Positions 1 through 12,300 of a stretch of DNA of 64,000 nucleotides are shown piece by piece. Numbering within the stretch: position 1 is the first letter of the stretch; every line of letters begins with the position of its first letter. The stretch covers positions 1 through 64,000 of the forward strand of contig JABYQR010000152.1 of assembly GCA_022592445.1 (NCBI GenBank). Reading direction: 5' to 3'. The position numbers were made by a program, and so were the translations under genes. Below the pieces are notes generated by a model, which saw only the letters and a list, made by a program, of their open reading frames with translations, did no database searches and was not told the DNA's origin. Source of the stretch: Cytidiella melzeri. Taxonomy: Eukaryota; Basidiomycota; Agaricomycetes; Polyporales; Irpicaceae.

Positions 1-987
1 TTTTATTCCCACACCTATGAGAACATTCTACCATAAAGAGAACAATAGCGGAAGAACAATAGGAGTCCATGTGGATGGTATCTATGATGTCAAACCCTAG
101 CTATGGGCTGAGCCATGTGGTTGTAGCCATGTGGTCTTACATAATTTGAGTCACGTGCCGGTGTGACGTAGCAGAAAGTAACGTGACCATGTGGAGTGTC
201 TAAGCCACATGATACAGGCACTTAATAGATGTGCAAGTGGTTTGTGCAGAGAGGGTTGCAACTGAGTTGCAACCTGAGGTTTTAACAATAAAAACAAGAG
301 GTAAATTGCCAGAAATAAGGGCTACACCGCCAACTTGACTTGGGGTAGTAAACAGTTGAAGAAAGTAGATGTCAACGCTTGGTAGAATTGAATGAAAACA
401 TTGGCTCACCCACCTGTCCGCTGAAGGTACCGGAACAACGCGTGGTCAGACGTTTTGCATGCTGACACCATCTGTAAAAACATGCCGCTGCGCAAGGATT
501 GTTCTCCTGGCTATTGTTTGTTTCAACATACGTTCAACTCATGATTTGGCTCTCGTGTGCCACAGCAGATTGTGACAGCGGGTATACAGGACTCTGCCAT
601 TGGATTTCAAAGTATCGAGCTGTCCAGTTGAGCATCAGTGATACCATGCACATGGGTGCGGTGAAGCCACTCAAATAGCATAAGTATCCCGGTGAGTACA
701 TGTATAGAATGTGCAACTTAGACTGAATGCATTGGGTTAGACAGGAGCAGCTTTCTACGAGCACATATCTCTTTGTCGAGCCATTGACACCTTATCCGGG
801 ACCTGTACCGTCTGACTACGACATCTCAGGCTGCTTGCACCTCTTTTTTACGTGCCCGGGTGTCCCGCGCCTTTGCAGCAGCAGCATTGCGGTGTTTCGT
901 GTTCACAGAAAAAACTATGTCAGCAAATTCTTGATGCTTTGCAACACGGTTGTTGTAGTATGGCTTTGGCTTTGAGAAGTGACGGGG
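1..987. other. Repeat-flank sequence without a supported gene
   Basis: Only short overlapping ORFs on both strands are present, none with a recognisable domain. The motif CCATGTGG recurs several times between about 66 and 200, which suggests worn repeat sequence. I see no gene, RNA or complete element here. Confidence 0.5.
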
Positions 988-992
988 AAGGG

Positions 993-1659
993 TGTTACAA
1001 ACGGTCTTCACACCCTATTATTTTTCTTTACTTCTTCGATTGCCTTGATAACTAGTTATCTTCTTTACAATGACCTCTACGATCCAACTTGTCTTTCCTC
1101 CATCATTCCCTGATCCACATCACCTCCGTTCAACACGGACTATTATGTTATCAGTTGCCTTCTGGTGTCCATTCAAACCTTGGACCTAACTCCGATTGGT
1201 TACCATTGCCTTGGTTCAACCCTCGGTCTTTCCATACCTCCGTTACCACTCCATTGGGTCCAACCCCATCTATCCCCTGTTTCGGGTCCAACCCCGTCTA
1301 TCCCCTGTTTCGGATCCAACTCTGTCTATCCCCTGTTTCAGGTTCAACCCCTTCTCTATTGATCTCTGCCTCATGTTTCACCTTTCTATTGTTCTTCCTT
1401 TCTGTTCCTCCGATTTGCTACCACTACCTCGGACTTGTCCAAAAGTAGTTAGGTCAACATGTATAAATAGCCGCTAGACATGGGGCTAGAACCTCAGTCT
1501 ATCCACTTCGTATCAATATTCCTTCTATCCAACCATCATCTGTCTGCCACTGTGCTTGACAGCGACTGCGCGGCCTAGACCATCATCAGACCTTGAGTGT
1601 AGCTACACCAAGGGGTTCTGACCTGACAACTTGTCCCTTGACGATAGTCAGTCTTAACA
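993..1659 (+). repeat. Solo LTR, family L1, with AAGGG target-site duplication
   Basis: The block starts TGTTACAAACGG and ends GTCTTAACA, the TG...CA termini of a retrotransposon LTR. The five bases before it (988-992) and after it (1660-1664) are both AAGGG, a perfect target-site duplication, so this is a solo LTR left after recombination. A TATAAATAG box lies near 1460. Positions about 1259-1352 carry three imperfect copies of a ~30-bp unit built on TATCCCCTGTTTC. An inverted, interrupted copy of the same family lies at 24,459-25,687. Confidence 0.85.
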
Positions 1660-1664
1660 AAGGG

Positions 1665-3960
1665 CCCTTCGAATAAGGGCCGCTGAGACACTAAGTCACG
1701 CTCCAAAACTAAGTACAACCCTAAAGACAACACAACCAACCACGAAGTAGCAATAGAAGTGTAAGGGCGTGGGAGCGCGGAAGTGTGAAAGTGTGCAAGG
1801 TGGTCTTAGAGTCCTAGTTTTACCTGTGCTGTAAAGAGCAACAAGGTTTGTGATATAGGTTTTATGTGAATGGAGCTAGACGGGCAAACTACCACGCGTA
1901 TCGCAGGCAAAAGGAATAGTCGGCGCGGTGAAAGCAAAAGAGTTTTAGCGCGGCTCAAAGGGAACGCGCGCAAGACGTCGCGACTTGTAGTAAAAGTGGT
2001 GTGCAGAAAGACGCAGATGGTAAAAGCAGGCGCAGTACGAATCTAGAACACAAAACGCGGTTGCTGATGAAGATGAAAGTAGTTGCTGTAAAACGCAGGC
2101 GCAGTGAAAGTGAACGCAGTAAACTCGACACAGTGAAGGTGAAACACAGATGCAATAACGCAGTAAAATAACGCAGGTAAGAAGTAAACGCAGTGCAACG
2201 GAACTGAAAGGAACCGTAAAAGAAAGATGAACTACTGGAGCGCGAGTCACAGCATAAGGCTATATAAGGCCGCAGTCAATTTGACTCGATAGACTGCGCG
2301 CGGGGGCGATAGTGTAGAGCAACACCTCCCAAGCGGTGATGCGTATTCCAAGCGAATGCGTGGCCAACGACAACATTGGTAGAGCTTGTAAGATTGAACT
2401 GTACCAGTTTGGACTCGTGGTCCTCGCCCTCAAAGTCCGGTGACAGCCAACAATCTGGATGCGGCGCGTGCGGGCAATTGCAGTCGAGCGGGACAAAGGG
2501 TCCTGAACGCAGGGGAGTGGTCGCTCTGAGTGTTGCAATAGGAGCAGTTGTCAAGCGAGTCCGCAACGGAGGCAACGGACGACGCTGGCGAGGGTGATTT
2601 AGGAGTGGATCTCTCAGGGGAGACCTAGGTGCTACTGAGGGTTCGGGCGGCGGCGTTGGCGTGGGGATGATGGGGTAGCAACAAAGAATCTCGCGGCGCG
2701 GGCGGTATGGGCAGCGGCCGTCTGGTAAGTGGGGAACTGCAGGACAATAACAGCAAACACGAGGCGGGTTGTCGATGGTAGGCGCAGCAGACATAAACGT
2801 GAAGAAAGACGCAATGAGGCAACGCAGGAGAGACTACAGCTATTGGTGCGACGAGACTCCCTCGACGCGAGCGCAAAGCGTAAAAGGTACTCTGAGAACT
2901 GGGGTGGGGATTGATTGATTTTCTACGCAGTACAGGCAACACCTTTTATATACCCTAAAGACCCTCTCCTAAACATTTCCTTCTTTGTCCTAAACCCAAA
3001 CGCGAGAGCGAGGAAACATGGTGGCAGAGTACTTCCGTTCACGGAGGCAAAATGTCCTGCGAGTCGACGCCCGGCAGGACACAGCGTTGGTCGACGCGGA
3101 GAAGCGGCGCGCGCCCTTGCGCTGAAGGGGCGCCAACCGTTGCGAGCAGGTGATGAGGCGCTGTCCAAGAGTCGCACAGCGTGGCATGATAGAAGTCTTC
3201 CTGAAACGGGGTTTGCAAGTCAATTTTCTTCTATCGTTGGTCCGACCCACGTCCGAAACACTTGATGGCTGGCCGGCCCATGCTCCAACACAAAAGGGGC
3301 GTGTCTGCGAGTTAAAGTTTGGTGCAAATTCTCGGCTTTGGATGTTTCCGGCGCGTTGCTGCTCCTTGCCAAGTCCTCGGATCCTCGGTGAACTCCTCGT
3401 GACCTCGGCGAATTCCTCGTGACCTTGGCAAACTCCTCGTGCCCGCGACGCTGGGAAAGTGAAGGGATTTGCCGCTCAGGAGGACGCGGGCCACACAAAT
3501 GGTGGGCTGCTGCCGTGTCTCCGTGCCTAGCCGTTTTCTGGGCATATCACCGCGTTATAAAGAGCATGCATGTTAACGAAGTAGCGTTGCATTGTACCAT
3601 GCCTGACACCTTTCTGGGTGAGGCTCGTAATTCTTCTTTCTTGATGAACATTCTGATCTTTGACTGCGCACTCAGCAGTCAAGCAGTCGTGCTGCGCGTT
3701 AAAAATGAACGCAATGTTCTATATGAAAAGTATGTTCATCAATAATTCTCTTTTGGAGTCTCTCGTAGCTGTATTGTGATTACTTGAACTGGATCAATGT
3801 CAATTAGCATAAACGCGGATTCACGGTACAGGAACGGCATGTTCATTCAAGTGTTGGGTTGGCCAGAAACCGCAAAACGTTCACCCTGCACCAGCCCGTT
3901 CTCGCTGCAAGGATTAGAGGCAGGTATAACAATCTTGCAGATGCAACCAGCATAATTGAA
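1665..3960 (-). repeat. Degenerate repeat block, copy A, with minus-strand ORF remnants
   Basis: The segment about 1,770-3,560 is not a normal gene. Its left part (1,900-2,260) is rich in short ACGCAG/CGCAGT units. A minus-strand frame at 2276-2794 has a Pro-rich N-terminal half and a CxC...PHPDC cysteine motif. A second block at 18,830-20,550 has the same kind of left end (AGAGTCCTA followed by ACGCAG-rich DNA) and a minus-strand frame with a related CENC...PHLNC motif. Similarity is weak and was judged by eye. Positions about 3,560-3,960 show nothing recognisable. Confidence 0.35.
3383..3442. repeat. Short tandem repeat, about 20-bp unit
   Basis: Three imperfect units built on CTCCTCGTGA/CCTCGGCGAA lie in tandem, varying at a few positions. 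It lies near the right part of repeat copy A. No function is implied. Confidence 0.7.
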
Positions 3961-6037
3961 GGATTCCTGTGGTGACCAAACAACTGACATTCCTCAGCAG
4001 TGGCAGCATGATAATAAATTCGTGCTCACTGGTGACTCGGCTGTGTCTCCGCTGACAGCTTGGCGTGGGCTGTCATAGAATACCCACGAACTCTCCTTGC
4101 AGAGATCAGCAGACCTTGGAACCAAGGATCGTACGTGCTCCCAAAGACCATCTGCTGCCCAATATGATGGATTGGACAAGGTACTGACATCAACCGCAAT
4201 GTGAGTTCCTTGTTCAATGCAGTCAACTTCCCACGAGATGACCACTCAATTCTTCCGTGCAGCCCTTCGCACAGTTCCTACTCAATCATCAGACAATCCC
4301 AACTTCAGTCTTTAGAGAAGCACAATCATACCAGGTGAGAGAAATTTTGAATCTGCCCATCCAAGACAACGCTGAATTTTGCTGTTCATCTGAAACATTT
4401 CCCGGACACCTTCCCCTGCACAAACATAGTTACCGTGCTCCCCTCTCCACCAACCTCCACTGACTTGATGCTTGAAGTGTTCTAGATCTGCTATTGCCGC
4501 TCAATATCATGACTAGGAGCATGATGGTTGGATAGAACACTGCACATTTGGAAAATTGAATTCCAGCATTCAAAGATCTCCGTGGAATATAAGATGGCTG
4601 GTCCACCGTTTTGAATGTTTGTGATCATGTGCTGCAGTAGGTGAATCTTCGGCTTATTGAGGATTTGGTTGGGATCAATGGCTCCCCAGATGTTGAGCAG
4701 ATTCCCAATAAGCACTTCAAGATCCTCCTAGAAGATTTAACCACAAAATACAACATCATGGTTAGCAGCCTTCTTGAAATTCTGTATGCAAAGCACTGAG
4801 TCCAACTGACCAATTATGTAGACATGTCATTAATGGCATGATAAAATAGGAGTGCCCCCAACTCGCCTGTCGCTTTCCAGATCTCAAGCAGCAAGCCTCC
4901 ATGTTCATTTTCAAGGAGATCTGGTTGTAGATAAAACACGCCAACTTGCTGCAAGGCTTTGAAGTCTTTCCAGTACTGCCCCCGCACAGGAAATATTGAC
5001 AGCCCATCCACTGATGAACTTTGAAGCCGAATTGCCATGAGTTAACGCTGTGCATCGTTCCAAGCCATACGGGATGCATGCCATACATATTTGTCCAGCC
5101 CCAATAGATATGTATGAAGAAGCTCAACAATTGTATCCCAATGGACGTCAAGATCTGAAGATGATGTGTAACTTGTATCGTTTGCCTCTGCCATCTGCTG
5201 GTCGCAACTCACCTTCTAATACCAACAGTTTATTATAATGGTCCCCGGGGCGGATTTGATTACGCAAAGCTAGGCACCAATGTCAGTTGAGAAACAACCT
5301 GGCACAAAATGTGGGAAACATACAAAAGTCTTCTGGAAGCTTGCTATAGCGATGGGCAGGTTGCTCGGTGAGCCACTGCATGAGATCTTTCTCAATCTTG
5401 TCTTTGATCTCATTCTTAACAGCTTGGCGCGCTTCGCCTTTGAGCTTCCGGTTTTTTAATTGTGAGTCCTGCGTTTCTGTGTTAGAAATATATAGGTGAT
5501 GCAGACTGCATGCTTTTTGGATCAGTTGCTGAATCCAGAATTGCGCTATTGGATCTTTGATCCCACTTGTGGTCTGCATTGTCTCAACATTTTGCTCATT
5601 GCCACGTGTAGCAGCAGCCAGCTGGCTGACAATCTCCTTGGCAGTCTCATTGGCTGTTTGTGCTGCTCCTTCCTATGATGGTGTGAGACAACTCAAAGTT
5701 AGAGCTGAACAGCTGTGACGCTTGCATTGCTTACCTTGTACAAGCTGAAATAACCAATGTGGGTCTCCATTTCTCTTGCAGGTCCTCTGACATGACCCTT
5801 GCGGCAGAAATTGTTTCCATTCAGTCCAATATGGGAGCACAGCTCAGATTGCTGGGGATTATCAGCTGGCTCAACCCACACAATCAGGCGAAACAAGATT
5901 TCCTGTTTCAGAAGACAATTGTAGGCTTTGTGCCAGCAATCAGGCCCTACATCTTCTGCAAACCCATCAAGTTGCTCGAGTGCAGTTGCAGTTGGAGATG
6001 TTGAGCCAAAGCGGACAGAATATTCCTGCTGAAGCTT
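3960..6037 (-). pseudogene. 3' half of a large zinc-finger gene cut by the chromovirus
   Basis: The minus-strand reading runs on from the half at 13,852-15,648: the exon ending in SKL at 13,852 continues here from 6,037 as a KLQQEYSVRF-type sequence. Supported exons are 5735-6037 and about 5283-5672, separated by a 62-bp GT...AG intron. Coding fragments then follow at about 4,814-5,151 (GELGALLFYH), 4,491-4,715 (YSTEIFECWN) and 3,994-4,245, with several frame breaks. I recall this protein as a large, multi-copy, uncharacterised Agaricomycete family; that is memory, not a search. The function is unknown and a mobile-element origin is plausible. The copy is dead because of the insertion and has further frame damage. 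Confidence 0.7.
6033..6037. other. Left target-site duplication of the chromovirus (AGCTT)
   Basis: AGCTT directly precedes the 5' LTR and is repeated directly after the 3' LTR at 13,847-13,851. Together they prove the insertion boundaries. In the host gene the five bases lie in Ser-Lys-Leu codons. Confidence 0.97.
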
Positions 6038-6790
6038 TGACATGGATAGTCCAACAGAGACCGGATTTTTCCAATATTGTCACAATTTTATAGCCTTGAG
6101 CGCCTATCCAGAGCGCTTATTTTCCGGCTAGGAGTGTTACCGGACCTAACCCTAACCTGGGTCACGTGACATCCTGCCTTATTTATCAATAGTCCAGACC
6201 CAAACCCTAGACTCAGTCTGGAGCGGTTCCAGATCAACCTAGGCTATTGTTCTATTGTTCCTCTTCCATTGATGGGGATTCCCCAGGGATTCCCCCAGGT
6301 CTTATTGTTCTATTGTTCTTATCCTATTGTTCTATTGTTGTATTGTTCTAGCTCTATTGTTCTACGTACCCTGGTCCTTGACAGTTACTCAGGTCCTTGA
6401 CAGTTACTCAGGTCCTTGACAGTTACCCGGGTTCATTATTGTTCTATTGTTACTCCAGTCCCACAGTTACTCCAGTCCCTAGTGTGGGAACTGGTGCACA
6501 GACCATCCAGACACAGTATATATAGTACCCCTTACCCTCCCTGGTTCTGCATCTTGACCTCTTCGTCATTTGCACTGCCAGGTGAGTTACTCAATGTAAC
6601 CTAGTATAAACATAATATTAACTTCGTCATTTGCACTGCCAGTATCCGGCCTTTGAGCCTGCTTGCCTGCTCATCATCGACTTTGACCTCGTTGTCGTCG
6701 TTGGAGATCCACTTCCACTTCCACTTCCACTCCCTCCCTTCTCTACCCTTGTTTAGGGTTTAGTAGTATAGCAGCAGTCGCTCCGCGACA
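6038..6790 (+). repeat. 5' LTR of the chromovirus
   Basis: Begins TGACATGG and ends GCGACA. It contains many ATTGTTCT units, three direct CCTTGACAGTTAC units near 6,380-6,427, and a TATATATA box at about 6,517 that probably starts element transcription. A GT...AG intron-like segment follows at 6,582-6,642. No clear tRNA-complementary primer site was found directly after 6,790, so the priming mode is open. Confidence 0.95.
6582..6642 (+). other. Intron-like segment inside the LTR leader
   Basis: GTGAGT follows TTTGCACTGCCAG, and 61 bp later a second TTTGCACTGCCAG ends in AG before TATCCGG. The same arrangement is kept in the 3' LTR (about 13,644-13,704) and in the diverged solo LTR (about 25,239-25,299). 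It lies downstream of the TATA box, so it would be in the RNA leader. Splicing is inferred only. Confidence 0.45.
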
Positions 6791-6962
6791 TTAGGTCAAG
6801 ATACCACACAGCTACCGGCACGACTGCCCTTAGCTTGGATCAAGTCTTCCTGTCCCCCCAGTTTTAAAAAGTTTATTCCCCCCTACGTTTGAGAGTAAGC
6901 CATCGCCGTCCGTCTTGACGTGCTTGATCGCTGACTCGTTCACTTTCCGTGGTTGATTCTTA

Positions 6963-7721
6963 GTGCCGAAAGAATCCCACTCCCGTTTCACCGCTCGTCC
7001 AGATCCTTTGCACAAGGATCTGAACCAAGCGCGTCGAGAAGTCAAGATCCATCGCGCCTTGCCCCAGGCCGTGTTTGATCAACTCGACGCAGAGCACGCA
7101 CGTGGCAAAAGCCACAAGTACACGGAGAAGGAGCTCAAGGCTATTGCCTCCTACGTCGGTCGCCGTAAACCCAAGGGTTCTGCCCTTACACACAGATTCC
7201 CCACTGCAGAGGAGTTTGAGAAACTCCGTGCTGAGTCCAAAGAGTTCGCTGCCCGTACCGCACGCGAACGAGCTGAGGCCTTAGCAAGTCTTCCTAAGAA
7301 GCCTTCGTTAGCAGAACGCTTCCCAGCCCGGCCAGCCACCAACCCTGGTGCAGCCCTCATAGCCGCAAAGCCGACTCTCATCGACTTCCAAAAGCACACC
7401 CTTGAAGACCTTCAAGGAATCTTCACTCCAAAGCTCACCGCCACCCTCCAACGCCTGTCGATTCTACCCACCATCAACAAGTACCAACAGCTTCACGAAG
7501 GCACGAGGCGTAACTTTGAGAAAGAAAAACAGAAGTTGGAAAAGCTTCTGGAGGAGCTACCAACCCGAGCCACTGTCATCACTCAGCGTGAGTGGCAGCT
7601 GCTGGATTGGGGTTTAAAGGCAATAGGAGGAATCAGTTTCAAGGGTCTAAGAAGGAATTACGAACAAGTGTTCAAAGCTTTAGACAGAGTTTGGTCGGAC
7701 GAGTACTTCATATCATTCTAG
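6963..7721 (+). pseudogene. Chromovirus leader ORF, N-terminal part of Gag
   Basis: An open frame of about 252 codons, rich in Lys, Arg and Glu, with no similarity I can name. It has no in-frame ATG (it opens at GTG) and ends in a TAG only ten bases before the next open frame in the same register. So it is probably the N-terminal region of Gag, joined by stop readthrough or by a sense codon lost in this copy. The true start may lie upstream in another frame or be created by splicing. No separate function is claimed. Confidence 0.6.
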
Positions 7722-7730
7722 AAATACAGT

Positions 7731-9283
7731 GTGGCTTCTCAAAGTCCCAGAAGTAGTGTTTGGTCTAGAGATCATCTCCCCTGTGAGAACTACCCACACG
7801 CTTTCAATCACCGTACCATCAGAGACGAGTGTTACGACCCAGAAGAAGGACACGAAGCCTGTGAAACTCAGCCCTGTCCAAACCGATACAACGGTATTGC
7901 ATATCCCGGTCGATACGCAAACCAGTATCGACCCATTCATCATTGGCAAGAAGCTCGTATCCTTGAATCCCTCCCACCCTTGCCTGAAGAAGACTTCGAT
8001 CGAACCTTCACACAGGAGCAATACCAGATGGATTCCACCAACGTGTCTCAGCATGCTTCTAGGGCAGCAACCCCAGCCCCCGCACAAGAACCGTCTCCGC
8101 CCCCCACAGCAGAACAACTTCTGCATGCGCTACTCCTCGGTCAGCAACAGCTGACACAAGCCATCACAGCGCTGGTTCAAAACCAGCAACCGGTCAACAA
8201 CAGGTCAAGGGAAAGGGTTGTAGAGAAACCCGCTAGTTTCAAGGGCAATGCAAGTAGTGACGCGCGTCGCTTTCTAGCTGCCTTCTCAATGTACGCACAG
8301 TTTAATGAGAAGCTGTCGCCGTACAATGCCCAAGGTGGTCAGACCCGGTTAGACCATCTGTGGATCTCGTCGGCCTTGTCATTTATAACCGAAGATGCAG
8401 CAGTTTGGGCTACGCCCCACATGGATTTAATTGCCAGCCATCAAATGGCATTCAATGGTGATTGGGACGATTTCAAGGCGGCGTTCAAAGCACGATTTGA
8501 ACCAGTTGACGAAATGGTGGATGCTAAGGCCAAGCTCAGGGAGCTATGGCAAGGCAAGAAAACGGTTCCGGAATACACGGCACGATTCAGGGAAATCATG
8601 GACAGGACCGGCTACTCGACACAAGACCTTCGTGATCGGTACTACGAACACCTGAGTACTACCATCAAGGATGAGCTGGTTCACACCGCAAGGCCTCACG
8701 TCACTCTCGTAGACCTGATCAATGTTGCTACAGACATTGACAATCGTCTTCGTGTTCGAGCTCAAGAGAAAGCTCGTGAACAAGGTCGAACGGTCCCCAA
8801 CCTGTTCAAAACCACTCCGGTCTCCACCTCGTCCCCGGCTCCCTTCGTCCAAGCACCTCGTGACTCCAATGCCATGGAAATCGATGCTACCAAGGTTGGA
8901 CCTAACGGAAAAACACGCGCCGACTTCATGAAGGCTATGAACGGCAGATGTTACGGATGCGGATCGAAGGATCATCAGAAGAAGGACGGAAAACATGATC
9001 ATGAACTGTGCGGACATTGTGGTGGAACCATCAGACGCAGGTTTGCCAAAGTCGATTCCTTGGGTACCCACCTAGGCAACAGAAAGTGGCTGCAAATACT
9101 CTGTTTGATCCATCAACTCCGGCTCCCTCGTCGTCCTCGTCTACAAGGCCCCTGCCTAATCCACCCGCCGCCTCCGTCGCCAGCTCCTCGTCACCAAGTC
9201 CGTTCGACTACGATGCCATTATGAAGCAGATGTCATCGCTCACGGACCAAGTCAAGCAGCTGGGTAATCAAAGGGATTTTTAG
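7731..9283 (+). pseudogene. gag: Chromovirus gag (capsid and zinc knuckle), frameshifted
   Basis: Gag forms the virus-like particle and packages element RNA. The central region carries the retrotransposon Gag signature (WDDFKAAFKARF, then a YTARFREI segment). Near residue 400 a cysteine-rich knuckle CYGCGSKDH...CGHCGG is present. Just after the knuckle, about 9,030-9,080, the frame changes: the Ser/Pro-rich tail (TLFDPSTPAP) continues one frame over to a stop at 9,283. The next frame, pol, opens at about 9,343. The gag break and the preceding in-frame TAG mean this copy cannot make normal Gag. Confidence 0.8.
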
Positions 9284-9342
9284 AACGGACTCCAGGTGAA
9301 ACCGCACCCTCGAGTCCCTCTAGAAAGACCTACATAGAAGAA

Positions 9343-12300
9343 GTGGAGGACAATGATGATTCCCCCACGGACATAGTTTTTAACGCCCCTGTAGTAAATA
9401 CCCGCCCCGCACAGCAGCCCGATTCGCAGTCTTCAGTTTTATTTAACGACATGTATAACTACTACGAAACCTTGTCGTCTTGCATAGTGCCTGAAATAGA
9501 CCCGCTTAGCATGCATTTCCGAGTTCCAATTACGCTCAAAGGAGTGTTCAGAGAAAAGGGCATCAAAGCTATGATTGACTCAGGAGCCACCGCTTTATTC
9601 CTGAGTCAAGACTTTGTCAACCGGCACCGAGTACGTACGGTCCCCTTAGAAAGGCAGATCCCACTCCACAACATCGATGGGACTCTAAATCAAGGAGGAC
9701 GTATCACACACAGAGCAGAGCTCGAACTACAAGTTGGGGCTATCAAAGAAAACGCAACATTTTTGGTCACGGACATTGGACCAGAAGATTGCATTCTAGG
9801 CCTACCATGGCTTCGCAAAGCAAACCCCAAGATCAATTGGGCTACCGGAGAAATGGAACTGGAAGCCGAAGAAGACTTCGAACCCTTCCAGTCTATCACA
9901 GCCAATCGAAAGCAGAGACGAGCCTGGCTCAGAGCCGGTATCATTCAGGACACCAAAGAAGAGCTTTGGTCCTGTGCTAGCTATACGTACTCTACAGACA
10001 TTGCGGCTAAGGCCCATCAATCCAAAGAGCAACAGACGTTCGAACAGATGGTTCCAGAAGAATACCGCAGACACCAGAAAGTCTTTTCCGAAGAAGCATC
10101 ACAGCGCCTCCCAGAGCACCAACCCTGGGATCACACGATTGATCTAACAGAGAACCCAAAGATGTTCAGATCCAAGGTCTACCCCATGTCTCCGAATGAA
10201 CAAGCGGAGTTAGACAAGTTTATTGAGGAAAACCTAGCGAAAGGATATATTGTCCCATCCAAGTCGCCCATGGCCTCACCGGTATTCTTCGTTAAGAAAA
10301 GGATGGCAAGCTTCGGCTTGTTCAGGATTATCGACGGTTGAATGACATCACAATCAAAAACCGCTACCCACTCCCCTTGGTATCAGACATTACCAATCGA
10401 CTTCGCCAAGCCAAAATCTTCACTAAGTTTGACGTACGATGGGGTTACCATAACATTCGGATCAAAGAAAATGACGAATGGAAGGGTGCATTTGTGACAA
10501 ACCGAGGGCTGTTCGAGCCTAAGGTGATGTTGTTTGGCATGACCAATTCTCCAGCCACGTTTCAAGCAATGATGAACTCCATCTTTGCTGATCTCATCGC
10601 GGAAGGAAAGGTCTCTGTGTACCTGGATGACATCCTCATCTTCAGCTCAGACATCACGGAACATCGTAAACTTGTCCATGAAGTACTAGCAAGACTTGAA
10701 GCCAATGACCTGTACCTTCGCCCCGAGAAATGCGAATTTGAACAGTCACAAGTCGAGTACTTAGGTCTAATCATTGGTAACGGAAAGATCCGTATGGACT
10801 CGGGTAAAATAGAAGCTATCACCAACTGGCCGGTACCACAGAACCTCCGTGATGTGCGCGGCTTCATTGGATTTGCCAACTTCTACCGACGTTTCATCAA
10901 GGACTTTGCACGGCATACCCGTCCCCTACATGATCTCACCAAGAAAGACCAACCTTGGAAATGGGGAGAAGCACAGCAGAACGCCTTTCAGATGCTCAAA
11001 GATGCGTTCACTCAGGAACCTATTCTAGTACATGGGAACCTGATCGTCCCACACGTATTGAAGTTGATGCGTCTGGCTTTGCAACTGGAGGAGTTCTATT
11101 GCAGAAACTAGAGGATGGACAATGGCACCCTGTAGCATTTCGGTCTCAGTCTATGGCCGAAGCCGAACGGAACTACGAGATCTATGATCGAGAAATGCTC
11201 GCTATCATCAGAGCTCTCGAAGATTGGCGTCACTATCTAGAAGGATTACCCGCGCCCTTTGAGATCATCACAGATCATCAGAATCTGCAGTATGGGAACT
11301 GCCCAGGACCTGTCTAGACGACAAGCTCGGTGGTCTTTGTACCTAGCCGGTTTGACTTTGTGTTACACACAACCCGGAAAGACCCTTACTCAAGGGACCC
11401 ATTATCCCGAGTCAGAACCTTGGAAGTTCTAGATGTATCAGACAACAAGGAACAAGTTGTACTGAAACCCGAATACTTCCAGACAATAGCCGCCTCAAGT
11501 ACTCCGGAGTCAGATCCGTTAGAGTCACGAATTAAGGACATCAGTATTCGAGAAGCAGAGGTAGTCCAGGGACTAGCCAAACTTAGAAGGATGGACCCCG
11601 AAAGTTGACTGATGGTGGACTTGAGTGGGAAGAAGACAATGGGCTGGTGTACTACAAAGGGAAGCTGTACATTCCAAAGGATCGGAAGTCCGCAGGGAGA
11701 TTGTACGACGATGCCATGATGCGTTACCGCAGGACATCCCGGCAAACATGCAACCTAGAACTGGTTACACGACACTATTGGTGGCCTCGCATGGCATCAT
11801 TTGTAGAACAATACGTCCTCGGATGTGACAATGTCAGCGAACCAAACCGGCACAGCACCCGGTTGCCCCAATACAGCCCATCGAAGTACCAGACGGACCT
11901 TGGCAGGTGGTTGGTGTAGACTTAGTCGGGCCACTCCCACGCAGTAAGGTTTTGACATGATTGCTGTGTACACAGACTTGTACAGCAAACAAACACATGT
12001 ATCCCAACCCAGTCTACTGTTACAGCTGACGGCATAGCCGACCTCCACATCAAAGAAGTCTTTAGGCTCCATGGTATTCCCCGACAGTTCATATCTGATA
12101 GAGGACCTCAGTTTGCGGCCCGAGTGATGCAAGCGTTGTATAAACGACTAGGCATCACTGGCGCTATGACTACAGCCTATCATCCTCAGGCTAATGGTCA
12201 AACGGAAGAGTCAACCAAGAAGTAGAAAAGATTCTACGACTATTTGTTGATCAACGACAAGATGATTGGGCAGAATACATCCCAGTGGCTGAATTCGCCA

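Noticed and set aside
6416..6604. Identical 62-codon ORFs in both LTRs
   Set aside because: They lie across the TATA box and leader of the LTR and reflect LTR identity, not a gene.
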